Notes: generated by a model not told the origin, from the letters alone. A stretch of DNA of 64,000 nt from Alphaproteobacteria bacterium (GCA_028277405.1 JANQGH010000095.1:24862-88861); one strand, 5' to 3'. Positions 25,297 to 34,316 are shown, counted from the stretch's first letter. Made by a program: numbers and translations.

Positions 25297-25875
25297 CTAG
25301 AAGCGGGGCGCGTGCTTGCTGAGAATCCGCTGCAGCGTGCGCCGATGCATCTTCAGCCGGCGCGCGGTCTCCGAGACATTGCGATCGCATTGCTCGAAGA
25401 CACGCAAGATATGTTCCCAACGAACGCGATCGGCCGACATCGGGTTTTCCGGCGGCGGCGGCAAGGGCCGGTCGGACTGGGCCAAAAGGGCCGATTCGAT
25501 CTGATCGGCATCCGCCGGCTTGGCGAGGAAGTCGACCGCACCCGCCTTCACGGCCGCGACGGCCGAGGCGATGTTGCCATAGCCGGTCAGTACGATGATC
25601 CGCGCCTCGGGCCGCGTGCTGCGCAGGGCCGGCACGATCTCCATGCCATTGCCGTCCTCAAGCCGAAGATCGACCACGGCAAAGGCAGGCGCCAACTGCC
25701 TGGCATAATCCATGCCTTCGGCGACAGACGGCGCCAGGACGGGCTGGAAGCCGCGCCGCTCCATCGCGCGGGCAAGCCGGTTGCGGAACGGTCCGTCATC
25801 ATCCACGATCAACAGGGAACGGGGCGCGCCGCGAACCGGAAGCGGGCGCTCAATCGTTTGCATCGAAACGGCCAT
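25297..25875 (-). CDS. regA: Redox response regulator RegA/PrrA/ActR
   Basis: 192 residues. Receiver domain (about 20-130) with phospho-acceptor Asp69 in AVVDLRLEDGNG and the GYGNIASAVAAVK helix, a Pro-rich linker (SDRPLPPPPENP) and a Fis-type helix-turn-helix (about 150-188, NVSETARRLKMHRRTLQRIL). The short one-receiver-plus-Fis layout and the linker are RegA hallmarks. It controls energy metabolism (respiration, CO2 or nitrogen fixation, electron-transfer genes) in response to quinone redox state. Its start overlaps the end of regB by 26 bases, so the two are cotranscribed. Confidence 0.92.
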   Translation of the reverse strand: MAVSMQTIERPLPVRGAPRSLLIVDDDGPFRNRLARAMERRGFQPVLAPSVAEGMDYARQLAPAFAVVDLRLEDGNGMEIVPALRSTRPEARIIVLTGYGNIASAVAAVKAGAVDFLAKPADADQIESALLAQSDRPLPPPPENPMSADRVRWEHILRVFEQCDRNVSETARRLKMHRRTLQRILSKHAPRF

Positions 25876-27196
25876 CGACCTCTCCTTGGACTAATTCTAA
25901 TGTAGGACGTGGCCAGGTCACGACAACCTCCGCCCCTCTTCGGCCGTTGGCAAATCTAAGGGTCGCGCCATCGCGTTCCAGGAAGGCCGCGGCGATGAAG
26001 ATGCCCAGGCCCATATGGCCGTGTCGGCCTCGACTGCGGCCCGAGACATAGGGCTCGCCGAGCCGGCTTAGCACTGGTGTCGGAAAGCCCGGCCCGTCGT
26101 CGACGACATGGATCATGACGACTTCGTCGTCCCACGACACATCGACATGCACGTCCCGGCGCGCAAACTGCAGCGCGTTTTGAAGTATGTTCCCCAGCCC
26201 GTGCAACCGCTCCGGCGTACGCCAGACTTGTGGGCTCGGCCCTTCCCCGTGGGCGTCGACCTCAAGGGCAACCCGTCCCGTCTCGTGTGGTTGAGCCGCC
26301 AGGGCGATTAGGGTCGGCAGATCGACACGCGAGTAAGGCTCGCCGGCATCGGCTTCCGGATGACGGGTCAGCTCCGACAGGATGGTGCGGCAACGCTCGC
26401 TTTCGCTGGCCAAAAGATCGATGTCCTCCGCCAGCGGGCTGTCGGTCGGTAGATCCTTTTGCAGTTCCTTCGCGACCAGCGCGATGGTCGACAGCGGCGT
26501 ACCCAGCTCATGGGCAGCGGCGGCGGCAAGCGCACCGAGCGCGGACAATCGCTGTGCCCTCGCCAGTGCGGCCTGGCTGGCGGCATAGGCCTCGTCCAGT
26601 CGCCGGCCCTCGGCAGACACACGCCAGACATAGCCCGCAATAAAGAGAGCCGCCAGCGTCAGGGCCGCCCAGACGCCGACGCGGAACATCAAGGTGGTCG
26701 TGACGCCCGGCGTTGCCTGGCCCCCCTCAATGGGTGCCGGCAACGGCAGATGGACCAGGGCCAGCAGCGCCAGGACCGCCAGGACCAGGACCGTCAGCGG
26801 CACCACATTTTTGCGCCGCAAAATCGTTGCACCGGCCGTCAGGGGTGCGAGCAGCAGAACCGAAAACGGATTGCCCAGCCCGCCCGTCAGGTAGAGCAAG
26901 GCGCCGAGCTGCAGGACGTCGTAGGCGAGGTAGAGCATGGCGTCGCGCTCGCCCAGCCGCACACGCCACCGCCTCTGAAACATGGCGGCACCGTTGACCA
27001 GGACCGAGACACCGATGATGGCCAGCGCGGGCACCAGAGGCAGGTCGTAGTCGAACCCGACATAGACCGCCAGCACGGCCACCAATTGACCGACGATCGC
27101 CACCCAGCGGATCAGCATCAGCGTCCGCAGGCTGATGCGTCCACGCCGCGAAATCGGTGCTGTTGGCAACGTGCTGGGAACGGTGACGTCGGTCAT
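25850..27196 (-). CDS. regB: Redox sensor histidine kinase RegB/PrrB/ActS
   Basis: 448 residues. Six predicted membrane spans (about 25-195) with the quinone-linked redox box GGLGNPF (105-111), the H-box with His229 in AAAAAHELGTPLSTI, and the redox-active cysteine at 269 in SERCRTILSEL, then a HATPase domain (DDGPGFPTPVLSRLGEPY). All three diagnostic features are intact, so it should sense ubiquinone and thiol state as described for Rhodobacter RegB. It is upstream of regA, overlapping it. The senC and hvrA genes often found with regAB are absent from this neighbourhood. Confidence 0.94.
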   Translation of the reverse strand: MTDVTVPSTLPTAPISRRGRISLRTLMLIRWVAIVGQLVAVLAVYVGFDYDLPLVPALAIIGVSVLVNGAAMFQRRWRVRLGERDAMLYLAYDVLQLGALLYLTGGLGNPFSVLLLAPLTAGATILRRKNVVPLTVLVLAVLALLALVHLPLPAPIEGGQATPGVTTTLMFRVGVWAALTLAALFIAGYVWRVSAEGRRLDEAYAASQAALARAQRLSALGALAAAAAHELGTPLSTIALVAKELQKDLPTDSPLAEDIDLLASESERCRTILSELTRHPEADAGEPYSRVDLPTLIALAAQPHETGRVALEVDAHGEGPSPQVWRTPERLHGLGNILQNALQFARRDVHVDVSWDDEVVMIHVVDDGPGFPTPVLSRLGEPYVSGRSRGRHGHMGLGIFIAAAFLERDGATLRFANGRRGAEVVVTWPRPTLELVQGEVDGRFDAND

Positions 27197-27280
27197 GCCC
27201 GGCCTGTCTATACTTTCACATCCGGCGCAACCCGAGCCGTTCGCCCGGTCGATCGACCGGTGACAGGGAGCGCGACGGAG

Positions 27281-28027
27281 TCAAATGCAGCGTCCGCCGT
27301 CGATTTCCAGCGCCACCCCGGTCAGGAACGACCCCTCATCCGACGCCAGATACAAGGCCGCGTTGGCCACATCGTCGGGCGTGCTCATCCGTCCGAGCGG
27401 TATCGTCGCCATGAACTGGGCCAGGCGCTCCGGGCTGTCATCGCCCAGGAATGTAGAGGTAAGGCCCGTCTTGCCCAGTACCGGGCACAGCGCGTTGACC
27501 CTGATCTTCCACTCCGCGAACTCCAACGCCATCGACTTCGTCGCGGTGACCACGGCCCCTTTGGACGCGTTGTACCAGGTCAAACCCGGACGGGGGCGCA
27601 GGGCGGCGGTCGACGCGGTGTTGATGATCGAACCCCCACCGCGTTTCGCGATCCTGGGCGCGGCATACCGACAGGCAAGAAACACGGCCTTCACGTTGAC
27701 CGCGAAAACACGGTCGAATTCCTCGTCCGTAACCTCCAACATGGGTTTGTTGGCATAGGTATAGCCGGCATTGTTGACCAGGATGTCGATGCCGCCGAAC
27801 GCATCGACCGTCTGGTCGATCATCGACCTGGCCTGGTCAGCGTCCGAGACATCCGCCTCAATGGCCACGCCACCGACGGTCTCGGCGACCTCTTCGGCGG
27901 CCCCTAGGTTCAGGTCGACGACGGCCACCTTGGCGCGCTCGGCGGCGAAGTGGCGGGCGATGCCCTCGCCGAAGCCGGAGCCGGCGCCGGTGATCAGGGC
28001 GACCTTGCCGTTCAACCTGCCGCTCAC
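27281..28027 (-). CDS. Short-chain dehydrogenase/reductase
   Basis: 248 residues, classical SDR. Cofactor loop TGAGSGFGEG (13-22), NNAG (85-88) and catalytic Tyr152-x3-Lys156 in WYNASKGAVV are present; Asp38 after the second strand (VAVVDLN) favours NAD(H). GTG 28027 overlaps the stop of the MAPEG gene as GTGA, fixing the start. It is the last gene of a four-gene minus-strand unit with a PhyH oxygenase and an aldehyde dehydrogenase, so it probably oxidises an alcohol or keto intermediate of that route. The substrate is unknown. Confidence 0.9.
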   Translation of the reverse strand: MSGRLNGKVALITGAGSGFGEGIARHFAAERAKVAVVDLNLGAAEEVAETVGGVAIEADVSDADQARSMIDQTVDAFGGIDILVNNAGYTYANKPMLEVTDEEFDRVFAVNVKAVFLACRYAAPRIAKRGGGSIINTASTAALRPRPGLTWYNASKGAVVTATKSMALEFAEWKIRVNALCPVLGKTGLTSTFLGDDSPERLAQFMATIPLGRMSTPDDVANAALYLASDEGSFLTGVALEIDGGRCI

Positions 28028-28425
28028 GACAGGCCACCGATCAGGGCCAGGACGCTGGTCGCGCCCAGGGTGATCCAGGTGAACAGGGCGCCGACCGCGC
28101 GGCCCAATGGCTGATCGGTCTCGGTCTGGACCAGCATGCCATAGACATGGGCCAAGCGCCCGACCACGAGGATGATCCCCAGCACGTGGACAACCCAGGC
28201 GGCATAGCCCGTCGAGGCCACGATCAGCAGCATCAGCAGACAGATCGGCACATATTCCATGGCATTTGCCTGGGTGCGGATCGCGCGCCGTAAATCGTCG
28301 CTTTCGGCGTCTCCGAACAAGGCCTTATGCTTGGCGCGCAGGCGCGTAACGTTGATGCTGACGGCCAGCGCCAGCAGGCCGAGAAGGCCGCCATAGATCG
28401 CGACCGCAGACAGACTGCCCAACAT
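28024..28425 (-). CDS. MAPEG-family membrane protein
   Basis: 133 residues with four hydrophobic segments and the family pattern VTRLRAKHKALFGD followed by RRAIRTQANAMEYVPICLL, where ANAxEYxP is the MAPEG signature. Eukaryotic relatives conjugate glutathione or make eicosanoids in membranes; bacterial roles are mostly unknown, with detoxification of hydrophobic electrophiles likely. It is embedded between aldehyde dehydrogenase (18 bases upstream) and SDR (4-base overlap), which suggests work on a lipophilic intermediate. Confidence 0.88.
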   Translation of the reverse strand: MLGSLSAVAIYGGLLGLLALAVSINVTRLRAKHKALFGDAESDDLRRAIRTQANAMEYVPICLLMLLIVASTGYAAWVVHVLGIILVVGRLAHVYGMLVQTETDQPLGRAVGALFTWITLGATSVLALIGGLS

Positions 28426-28443
28426 TGCCCCGCTCCCCTTTTC

Positions 28444-29904
28444 CTAGTCGTGTTTGATGGCGATGGTTTTCAGGGTCGAGAAGTGATTGAGCGCCTCGAA
28501 CCCCTTCTCCCGGCCGAAGCCGCTTTTGCCGACACCGCCGAATGGCAATTCGACACCGCCGCCGGCGCCGTAATTGTTGACGAAGACTTGGCCGGCCCGG
28601 ACACGCCGTGCCACGCGCAACTGCCGGGCACCGTCCTGAGTCCAGACACCGGCCACCAGGCCAAAGGGTGTGGCGTTCGCCAGCCGAATGGCTTCGGCCT
28701 CGTCGTCGAACCGCAGGACGGACAGGACGGGCCCAAACACCTCCTCCTGCGCAAGCGGGTGCTCGACCGGCACCTGATCGATCAGGGTCGGCGGCACATA
28801 GTGTCCGCCGTCCGGCAGAGCGTCGGCCAACCGCCCCTGAGCCAAGATCGGCAGACCATCTTCCCTGGCGCGATCCAAGAAGCCGTCGACCCGCTGCTTC
28901 TGCTTGGCGTTGATCAACGGCCCGCAGTCGGGGTCCGAGGCCGAGGGACCCGTGATGAGCGCACGAAAGCGTTCAGCCAGTGTGTCCAGCAACCGATCGG
29001 CGATGCCGGATTGAACCAGCATGCGGCTGCCGGCCGAACAGGTTTGCCCGGCGTTTTGGACGATCGCGGCAACGAGGAACGGGATGGCCGCGTCGAGATC
29101 GGCGTCGTCGAACACGATCTGCGGTGACTTGCCGCCCAGTTCCATCGTGACGGGATGGTTGTGCCTGGCGGCGGCGGCCTGGACCGAAGCGCCCGTCGCG
29201 GGCGAACCGGTGAAGCTGATGTGATCGATACCCGGATGCGACGCCAGCGCGGCGCCGGCCTCCGACCCAAGCCCGGTCACGACGTTGACGACGCCGGGTA
29301 GAAATCCGGCCTCCAGCGCAAGGTCCGCAAGCGCCAAAGGCACCTGACAGGCATCCTCCGCCGGCTTCAGGACACAGGCATTGCCGGCGGCAAGACCACC
29401 GCCGATGGTCCTGCCGAACACTTGGGCGGGATAGTTCCAAGGGATGATATGACCGGTGACGCCGTAGGGCTCTCGCACGGTCAGGACGGTGAAGCCGGGC
29501 TTGTAGGGCAACGTCTCGCCGTGATGCTTGTCGATGGCGCCGCCATAGAACTCGAAATAGCGGGCACAGGCGGCGATGTCCGCCCGCGCCTGGGCCAGCG
29601 GCTTGCCCGTGTCACGCGCCTCCAGCTGGTACAGCCGCTCGGCATCGCGCTCGATCAGGCGCCCAAGTCGGCTAAGCAAGCGCCCGCGTTCGACCGGATC
29701 GCCCTCGCCCCAGCCGCCATCGAAGGCGTTGCGCGCTGCCACGACCGCCGCATCGATGTCAGCCGCGTCACCCCGGCCGATGACTGCGAACACCTCTCCG
29801 GTCGACGGATCGACCACGTCCAATGTGCCGCCATCGGTCGGCCGCCGCCATTCGCCGCCGATCATCAGTTGGCCGGTTGCCGTCACACTGTCCACTGGGC
29901 TCAC
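28444..29904 (-). CDS. NAD(P)-dependent aldehyde dehydrogenase
   Basis: 486 residues from GTG 29904, with AGGA about 11 bases upstream; in-frame GTG codons at 29895 and 29886 are alternatives. Typical ALDH superfamily: IIPWNYPAQVFGRTIGG cofactor motif, SFTGSPATG, catalytic Glu in MELGGKSPQIV and catalytic Cys in NAGQTCSAGSRMLV, ending PFGGVGKSGFGREKG. It resembles betaine- and gamma-aminobutyraldehyde-type enzymes, but the substrate cannot be read from sequence. It is cotranscribed with PhyH (65 bases upstream), MAPEG and SDR. Confidence 0.92.
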   Translation of the reverse strand: MSPVDSVTATGQLMIGGEWRRPTDGGTLDVVDPSTGEVFAVIGRGDAADIDAAVVAARNAFDGGWGEGDPVERGRLLSRLGRLIERDAERLYQLEARDTGKPLAQARADIAACARYFEFYGGAIDKHHGETLPYKPGFTVLTVREPYGVTGHIIPWNYPAQVFGRTIGGGLAAGNACVLKPAEDACQVPLALADLALEAGFLPGVVNVVTGLGSEAGAALASHPGIDHISFTGSPATGASVQAAAARHNHPVTMELGGKSPQIVFDDADLDAAIPFLVAAIVQNAGQTCSAGSRMLVQSGIADRLLDTLAERFRALITGPSASDPDCGPLINAKQKQRVDGFLDRAREDGLPILAQGRLADALPDGGHYVPPTLIDQVPVEHPLAQEEVFGPVLSVLRFDDEAEAIRLANATPFGLVAGVWTQDGARQLRVARRVRAGQVFVNNYGAGGGVELPFGGVGKSGFGREKGFEALNHFSTLKTIAIKHD

Positions 29905-29969
29905 CTTTTGCAGTTGTCCTGACTCTAGTTCGGATGTCGGCGATAGGAAACCGAGGCGCTCCAGGCACG

Positions 29970-30806
29970 TCAGAAACCGCGCACGGGCATGTCCGGGGCA
30001 CGCTGCAGCCAATTGTCCAGGGGATAGGTGGCGGTGTCGTCGATCGCGTGCACGGCATAGGCGTGGCGCGACAGATCGGAGAGGTTGGCGCGGCTGCGGT
30101 GCGGCAACAGGCCGTGCAGCACCACCAACGTGCCCTTGGGCGCCTCCAAAGGGACATAGCCGTCGGTCGGAAGGGCGTCGGAGTCCAAAGTGTCCGTTGC
30201 GACACCGCCCGCGCCGTCGCGCCGGAACAGGGATTTCAGCCCCAGCCTGTGGCCACCCGGCAGCGCCTCCAGACAGCCATTGTCAATGGTGGCGTCCTGC
30301 AGCGCGAACCAGAAGCCAACCACGCTGATCGGGTCGGTGTAGAGGAAGGTGGCATCCTGGTGGGCGACCACTTCGCCGCCGATGCGCGGCTGTTTGAAGA
30401 TGTACATCGACTGAATGAGGCGCGGCTCGGCCAGCCCGATCTCGGCCGCGATGTCCGCCAGTCGGGGGTCGCGCGAAAAGCTCTCGAACGCTGGGTCGAG
30501 ATCGTGCAAGGCATGGCCGATCTTGTTGATGGCCAACTGCTTCTCGACGGCTGGGCGGCCTTCCGCGTCGAAGGCACCCTCTTCGAAGAAGAACCGGATC
30601 TTGTCGCCGGAGGTCAGGAAGTAGTCGTCGGTCGTGCGTTCCTGATCCGTGGTGCTGAATACCGACTGCACGCTGGCGGGATCAAACCCATCGATCAGCT
30701 CGGCGGCGCGGGCCATGAGCCGGTCGCACGCGGCCGGGTCGGCAAACCCTTCAAGCTTCAGATACCCGTCGCGCCGAAAGTCCCGGACTTGCTCACCCGT
30801 CAGCAT
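29970..30806 (-). CDS. Phytanoyl-CoA dioxygenase (PhyH) family protein
   Basis: 278 residues, double-stranded beta-helix Fe(II)/2-oxoglutarate oxygenase. The facial triad is visible: His149 and Asp151 in VVAHQDATFLYTD and His231 in VVLHGLLPHRS. A Phe-rich loop near 70-75 probably lines the pocket. Such enzymes hydroxylate a carbon next to an acyl or amine group; members range from phytanoyl-CoA to ectoine. It is the first gene of the oxidation operon and could form the hydroxyl group that the SDR and aldehyde dehydrogenase then handle. Divergence from the two other PhyH proteins in this window argues for a different substrate. Confidence 0.9.
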   Translation of the reverse strand: MLTGEQVRDFRRDGYLKLEGFADPAACDRLMARAAELIDGFDPASVQSVFSTTDQERTTDDYFLTSGDKIRFFFEEGAFDAEGRPAVEKQLAINKIGHALHDLDPAFESFSRDPRLADIAAEIGLAEPRLIQSMYIFKQPRIGGEVVAHQDATFLYTDPISVVGFWFALQDATIDNGCLEALPGGHRLGLKSLFRRDGAGGVATDTLDSDALPTDGYVPLEAPKGTLVVLHGLLPHRSRANLSDLSRHAYAVHAIDDTATYPLDNWLQRAPDMPVRGF

Positions 30807-30934
30807 GTCTTGCTTTCCCTCTCCTGCCTCGACGCCGTGTCAAGGATATCCGATCTCATTGGCCGCAGCGCAAGGCCGGAAGAGGAAAGTTCCCGCCGCC
30901 AACCGGCGGCGGTGTGATCAGCTACCGCTGCCGC

Positions 30935-31768
30935 TTATCGCTCAACCGGTACCCAAACCTCGACCTCGCCGTCGCCCGTGTGCGGGTCGAAGCGATCGTC
31001 ATAGAGTTCGAAGTTCGGCGCATCGAGCGCGGTCAGGCCGGCCTCAGACAGTGCCTTGTTCCAAATCGTGTAGGCAGTTCGGCGCATGGTCGAGATGTTG
31101 CCCGTGTGGGTGAAAACGGCATAGCGCTGGGGCGCCACGCGGACCCGCGCGAATTCGTCAGGCAGGTCCTCGAAGTCTCGAACCTGGACGCCCGTGACAT
31201 ATTCGAAGTTTCCGGCGCCGTCACCATTCCAACTGACCCCGTAGGTCTTGGCACCGATCTGGCCCGGCAGATTGCCGATGTAGGGCCCGAACTTGCGCCA
31301 CTGCTGGGGAATGCCTTGATTGGTTTCAAAGCGATACCGTTCGCTAAGGCCCGCGATCAGTATCTCGCCACCGTCCTCGAAGCGCGGCGGGGCGAGGTCG
31401 ATGATCAGGTCTTCGTCCATGTTTATCGGCTCCATCAGGTCAAGATTGTCGACATGCCGCTGTTCGCGGACCGCCTCGGGCGTCAGCCCGAACTGTCGGC
31501 GAAAGGCGCGGCTGAATGCCTCGTGGGAGCCATAGCCGGCGTCGAATGCGACCGAGAGAACGCTGGGCGCGCCGGCCGCAAGCTGACGGGCAGCCTCCGA
31601 CAGACGACGCGCCCGGGCATAGCGCATGACCGATTGCCCGGTCGCGATCTCGAAAGCGCGCGACATGTGAAACCGGGACACGCCGACACGATCGGCGATC
31701 GGTTCAAGGCCAGGCGGATCCGACCCGTCGATTTCGATCGCCCAAAGGACTCTGTGCACCAGTGACAT
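30935..31768 (-). CDS. AraC-type regulator with GyrI-like effector domain
   Basis: 277 residues from ATG 31768. An N-terminal pair of helix-turn-helix motifs (about 1-105, GVSRFHMSRAFEIATGQSVM and then GYGSHEAFSRAFRRQFG) is followed by a GyrI/SOUL-like small-molecule domain (about 120-275, FEDGGEILIAGLSERYRFE to VEVWVPVE). HTH first and GyrI last is the layout of Rob/SoxS-related and BmrR-like drug-responsive regulators. It is divergent from a carboxymuconolactone-decarboxylase-like gene, the likely target across the 158-base gap. Confidence 0.88.
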   Translation of the reverse strand: MSLVHRVLWAIEIDGSDPPGLEPIADRVGVSRFHMSRAFEIATGQSVMRYARARRLSEAARQLAAGAPSVLSVAFDAGYGSHEAFSRAFRRQFGLTPEAVREQRHVDNLDLMEPINMDEDLIIDLAPPRFEDGGEILIAGLSERYRFETNQGIPQQWRKFGPYIGNLPGQIGAKTYGVSWNGDGAGNFEYVTGVQVRDFEDLPDEFARVRVAPQRYAVFTHTGNISTMRRTAYTIWNKALSEAGLTALDAPNFELYDDRFDPHTGDGEVEVWVPVER

Positions 31769-31926
31769 GAGACATCCCAAAACGAGGTATCGGCAGAATG
31801 TGACGGGCCCACAGGCAACGCGCTTGATCGAACGTGCTGCACCCACCAGCGCTAGCAAACACCGGATAGCACGCATTAGGATCGGGTCGCATACCACGCA
31901 AAACCGCTATCCAGGGTCAACCAGCC

Positions 31927-32526
31927 ATGACAGACCAGCCGTCCGATCCAGTTGCCCCGGGGCCGCTGCCGCTAGAAGACTGGGACCCCTCGCTGTCCTT
32001 TGTCATCAACGACATGAAAGGGGCGCCGATCAATGTCCATAAGCTGATGGCGCATCACCCCGATCTGCTGAAGGCCTGGTGGAACTTTCGCAACTATTCG
32101 GTCCGGGGCGGCGATTTGGGCCGCCGCAAGGGCGAGCTGGTGATCCTACGCGTCGCGATCCTGCTGCGGGCCTGGTACGAATGGGCGTCGCATGTCGAAC
32201 GCGCATTAGCGTGCGGCCTCGACCGCGAAGAGATTGAACGGGTGAAGCGAGGACCCGATGCACCCGGCTGGGACCCGAGCGAGGCCCTGCTGCTGACCGC
32301 CGTGGACGAACTGGTCGCCAATCACGGCCTGTCGCGCGAGACCGAGGCCGGCCTGCGCCAGCATTACACCGTCCAGCAGATCATGGATATCATGGCCATT
32401 CACGGCATGTACGTCATTCTCGGCTGCATGATCAACACATGGGGGTTGGAGCTTGACGCCGATGCCGCGGCAAACCTGCCCGACGACGTGACGAGGGCGG
32501 CGTTCGAAGCCGAGTTTCCGCGCTGA
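31927..32526 (+). CDS. Carboxymuconolactone decarboxylase (CMD)-like protein
   Basis: 199 residues, all-alpha CMD/AhpD superfamily. The core RRKGELVILRVAILLRAWYE is followed by WASHVERALACGLDREEI; the EWxxH motif is present but the CxxC peroxidase pair of AhpD is not, so a peroxidase role is unlikely. The second half (TAVDELVANHGLSRETEAGL) is typical of the stand-alone gamma-CMD-like group. Function in these proteins is mostly unknown. It is divergent from an AraC/GyrI regulator and probably controlled by it. Confidence 0.85.
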   Translation: MTDQPSDPVAPGPLPLEDWDPSLSFVINDMKGAPINVHKLMAHHPDLLKAWWNFRNYSVRGGDLGRRKGELVILRVAILLRAWYEWASHVERALACGLDREEIERVKRGPDAPGWDPSEALLLTAVDELVANHGLSRETEAGLRQHYTVQQIMDIMAIHGMYVILGCMINTWGLELDADAAANLPDDVTRAAFEAEFPR

Positions 32527-32970
32527 CCCCGGAGAGGAGCGATGCTCGCGACGTCATTCAAAGCTGCGAGATCACCGGATTTCGAGGCCGATTTCCCTTC
32601 AAATTTGCCCTTCGATTACCATATCGAAATAATAGCACATTGATAGTCATATTGGTTTATCTGGGGAGTGTTGGAATGTCTTCTGACCGTTTGTCAGCTC
32701 GCAATTTGAACCGCGCGAACGCGAAGTGCGCGCCTTCCAATGGCGACGATCTGGGCAGCGGCGCGGACCGTCATCAGCGAGACCCGAGCATGATTGGTCT
32801 GGCGACGTTTGGCTGCTGGCCATGTTATTGGCCGGAATGGCCGGGAAGCTTCAAGAGGGCGGGTCGGCGATAGTCGCCGGCGCCCCGTGCGTTGGCTCAG
32901 CTGGGTTTTTATTGATGCGTCTGCCGATGCGCAGTCGGCAGAGCCATTCATCAAGGAGGACACGGGCGAC
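32527..32970 (+). other. Gap of 444 bases; only a weak small ORF (32676-32873)
   Basis: The stretch from about 32605 to 32665 is unusually AT-rich for this window (ATATCGAAATAATAGCACAT) and looks like a promoter. ATG 32676 follows GGGGAGTG and opens a frame of 65 codons without recognisable motifs; a second frame at 32726 reads a short hydrophobic run (VWLLAMLLAGMAG). Neither has convincing coding character. It may be a leader for the phosphatase gene at 32971, or a decayed small gene. Confidence 0.3.
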
Positions 32971-33663
32971 ATGACACGTCGAAACATCCCTCTGCTCGCA
33001 TGCCTGATCGTTTTCACGATCGGCGCAGCCGGTGCAACCCATGCGCAGGAGCATGACGCCCCGGTCTATCTGCCCGCCGGCAGCATCGACGCTGCGGCCT
33101 TGATCGGGCCACCGCCCGAGGTCGGGTCCCAAGCGCTCGATCAGCAAATGGCCATCGTGCTCTGGCTGCAGGAAACACGCACGCCCGAACAGGTCGCATT
33201 CGTCGAGGAAACGCTGGATCAAAGCCGGTTCATTCCGCTGCTGGCAGACGATGCCATGCTGAGTGTCGACGGCATCGAGTTGGACCGGATGATCGAGGAT
33301 GTGATCGATCAGGTGCGCACCGACTATGACGCCTTGAAGGAGGTGTTCGACCTACCGCGACCGTTCCAAATCAACGACGCCGTCATACCCGTTGGGGATG
33401 CGCGGCCGGTCGCGTCCTACCCCAGCGGCCACGCGATCCGTGCCACGGTCTACGCACGGGTGCTGGCGGAGATCTTTCCGGCCAGCGAGGCCGACCTCAT
33501 GGACCTGGCCACCCGGATTTCGCATGGTCGGGTGATCGCCGGCGTTCACTACCCGATCGACGTCGTTTCTGGTCAGGAGCTGGGCAATGCCTATGCCGAC
33601 ATCATCGTCGCCCAGCCGACTTTCGCCGACGCGGTCGAGCGCATCCAGGGCGATCAGCCCTGA
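32971..33663 (+). CDS. Secreted class A-like acid phosphatase (PAP2 superfamily)
   Basis: 230 residues from ATG 32971, with AAGGAGGA 10 bases upstream. A signal peptide (NIPLLACLIVFTIGAAGA, cut near THAQ) leads to a soluble PAP2 domain. The three motifs are KEVFDLPRP (K-x6-RP), SYPSGHA, and GRVIAGVHYPID (R-x5-H-x3-D); the usual Ser before Arg in motif three is replaced by Gly. It should be a periplasmic phosphomonoesterase or phosphotransferase. No Pho box was seen upstream, so regulation by phosphate is not supported. Confidence 0.85.
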   Translation: MTRRNIPLLACLIVFTIGAAGATHAQEHDAPVYLPAGSIDAAALIGPPPEVGSQALDQQMAIVLWLQETRTPEQVAFVEETLDQSRFIPLLADDAMLSVDGIELDRMIEDVIDQVRTDYDALKEVFDLPRPFQINDAVIPVGDARPVASYPSGHAIRATVYARVLAEIFPASEADLMDLATRISHGRVIAGVHYPIDVVSGQELGNAYADIIVAQPTFADAVERIQGDQP

Positions 33664-33775
33664 TCCGACGGCCGTGCGAGCCGCCGTCAGCGGCCGGCTT
33701 TGACGTTCCGCTCATGATCTGTTCACACCGCATGCGCAAACTCAACGGCGACTGGCAAAGTCAGGAGTTTGCGAA

Positions 33776-34045
33776 ATGTTTGGAAAGATTAGGTATTTTC
33801 GAGGGGTCAACAGATGCATTGCCGAGATCGGTGTCGATCGCGGCCGCGTGCATCCTGCGTTCCGCAGAGAGATCAAGAATGTCGGCTATTGGTACAAGAA
33901 CACGCCGGAGGAATGTGCCACCGCCATGCTTTACCACATGGCGGTAAGCAACCGACCGGAGGGCTATGACGTCGTCTTGTCGGACTGGATCGATCGCGGG
34001 CTGGTGCGCCGCAATGTCTTGCAGTCGATCGTCCACAATGCCTAA
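33776..34045 (+). CDS. Small conserved hypothetical protein
   Basis: 89 residues, starting with ATG 33776 with AGGAG at 33763-33767 (8-base spacing), so translation is likely. No signal peptide, membrane span or known motif; the sequence mixes basic and aromatic residues (GYWYKNTPEECATAMLYHM). It ends 38 bases before the 3' end of a convergent DUF1127 gene. I do not recognise the family and assign no function. Confidence 0.5.
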   Translation: MFGKIRYFRGVNRCIAEIGVDRGRVHPAFRREIKNVGYWYKNTPEECATAMLYHMAVSNRPEGYDVVLSDWIDRGLVRRNVLQSIVHNA

Positions 34046-34082
34046 CGGCCTGCGACGCGCCTAGCCACCTTGCCGCGCATTG

Positions 34083-34316
34083 TCAGCGGCCGTAGACCGC
34101 CTTCCGGGCGACGGCGGGAATGTCGACCCGAAACATGCCGAGCTCTGCCAGCGCTCGGTCGGAAAGCTGGTTTAGCTCATCAACCATCCGGCCATAGCGG
34201 CGGCGCTTCTCTAGCCAGGCTGAGCGCTTGTTGAACAGCGCCACAATCCAAGCCACGGGGTCAAAGCGAGACGCCGAGGCGGGCGCCTGCATCAAGTGTG
34301 CGTTGAGGGTGGCCAT
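34083..34316 (-). CDS. DUF1127 domain protein
   Basis: 77 residues from ATG 34316 with GGAGG 5 bases upstream. The C-terminal YjiS-like DUF1127 motif is clear: KRRRYGRMVDELNQLSDRAL, then AELGMFRVDIPAVARKAVYGR. The N-terminal 25 residues are not conserved. Small DUF1127 proteins in Agrobacterium and Rhodobacter affect phosphate, carbon and RNA metabolism, and some form RNA-binding CCaiR-type regulators. A paralogue sharing the same C-terminal AVYGR end lies at 34508-34678. Confidence 0.85.
   Translation of the reverse strand: MATLNAHLMQAPASASRFDPVAWIVALFNKRSAWLEKRRRYGRMVDELNQLSDRALAELGMFRVDIPAVARKAVYGR

Noticed and set aside
26459..27907. 482-codon frame on the plus strand across regB and the SDR gene
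   Set aside because: Covers two well-supported genes; the translated sequence is Gln/Arg-rich with no motif.
29823..30917. 364-codon frame opposite the PhyH gene
   Set aside because: Shadow of the PhyH gene and the aldehyde dehydrogenase start; no conserved domain.
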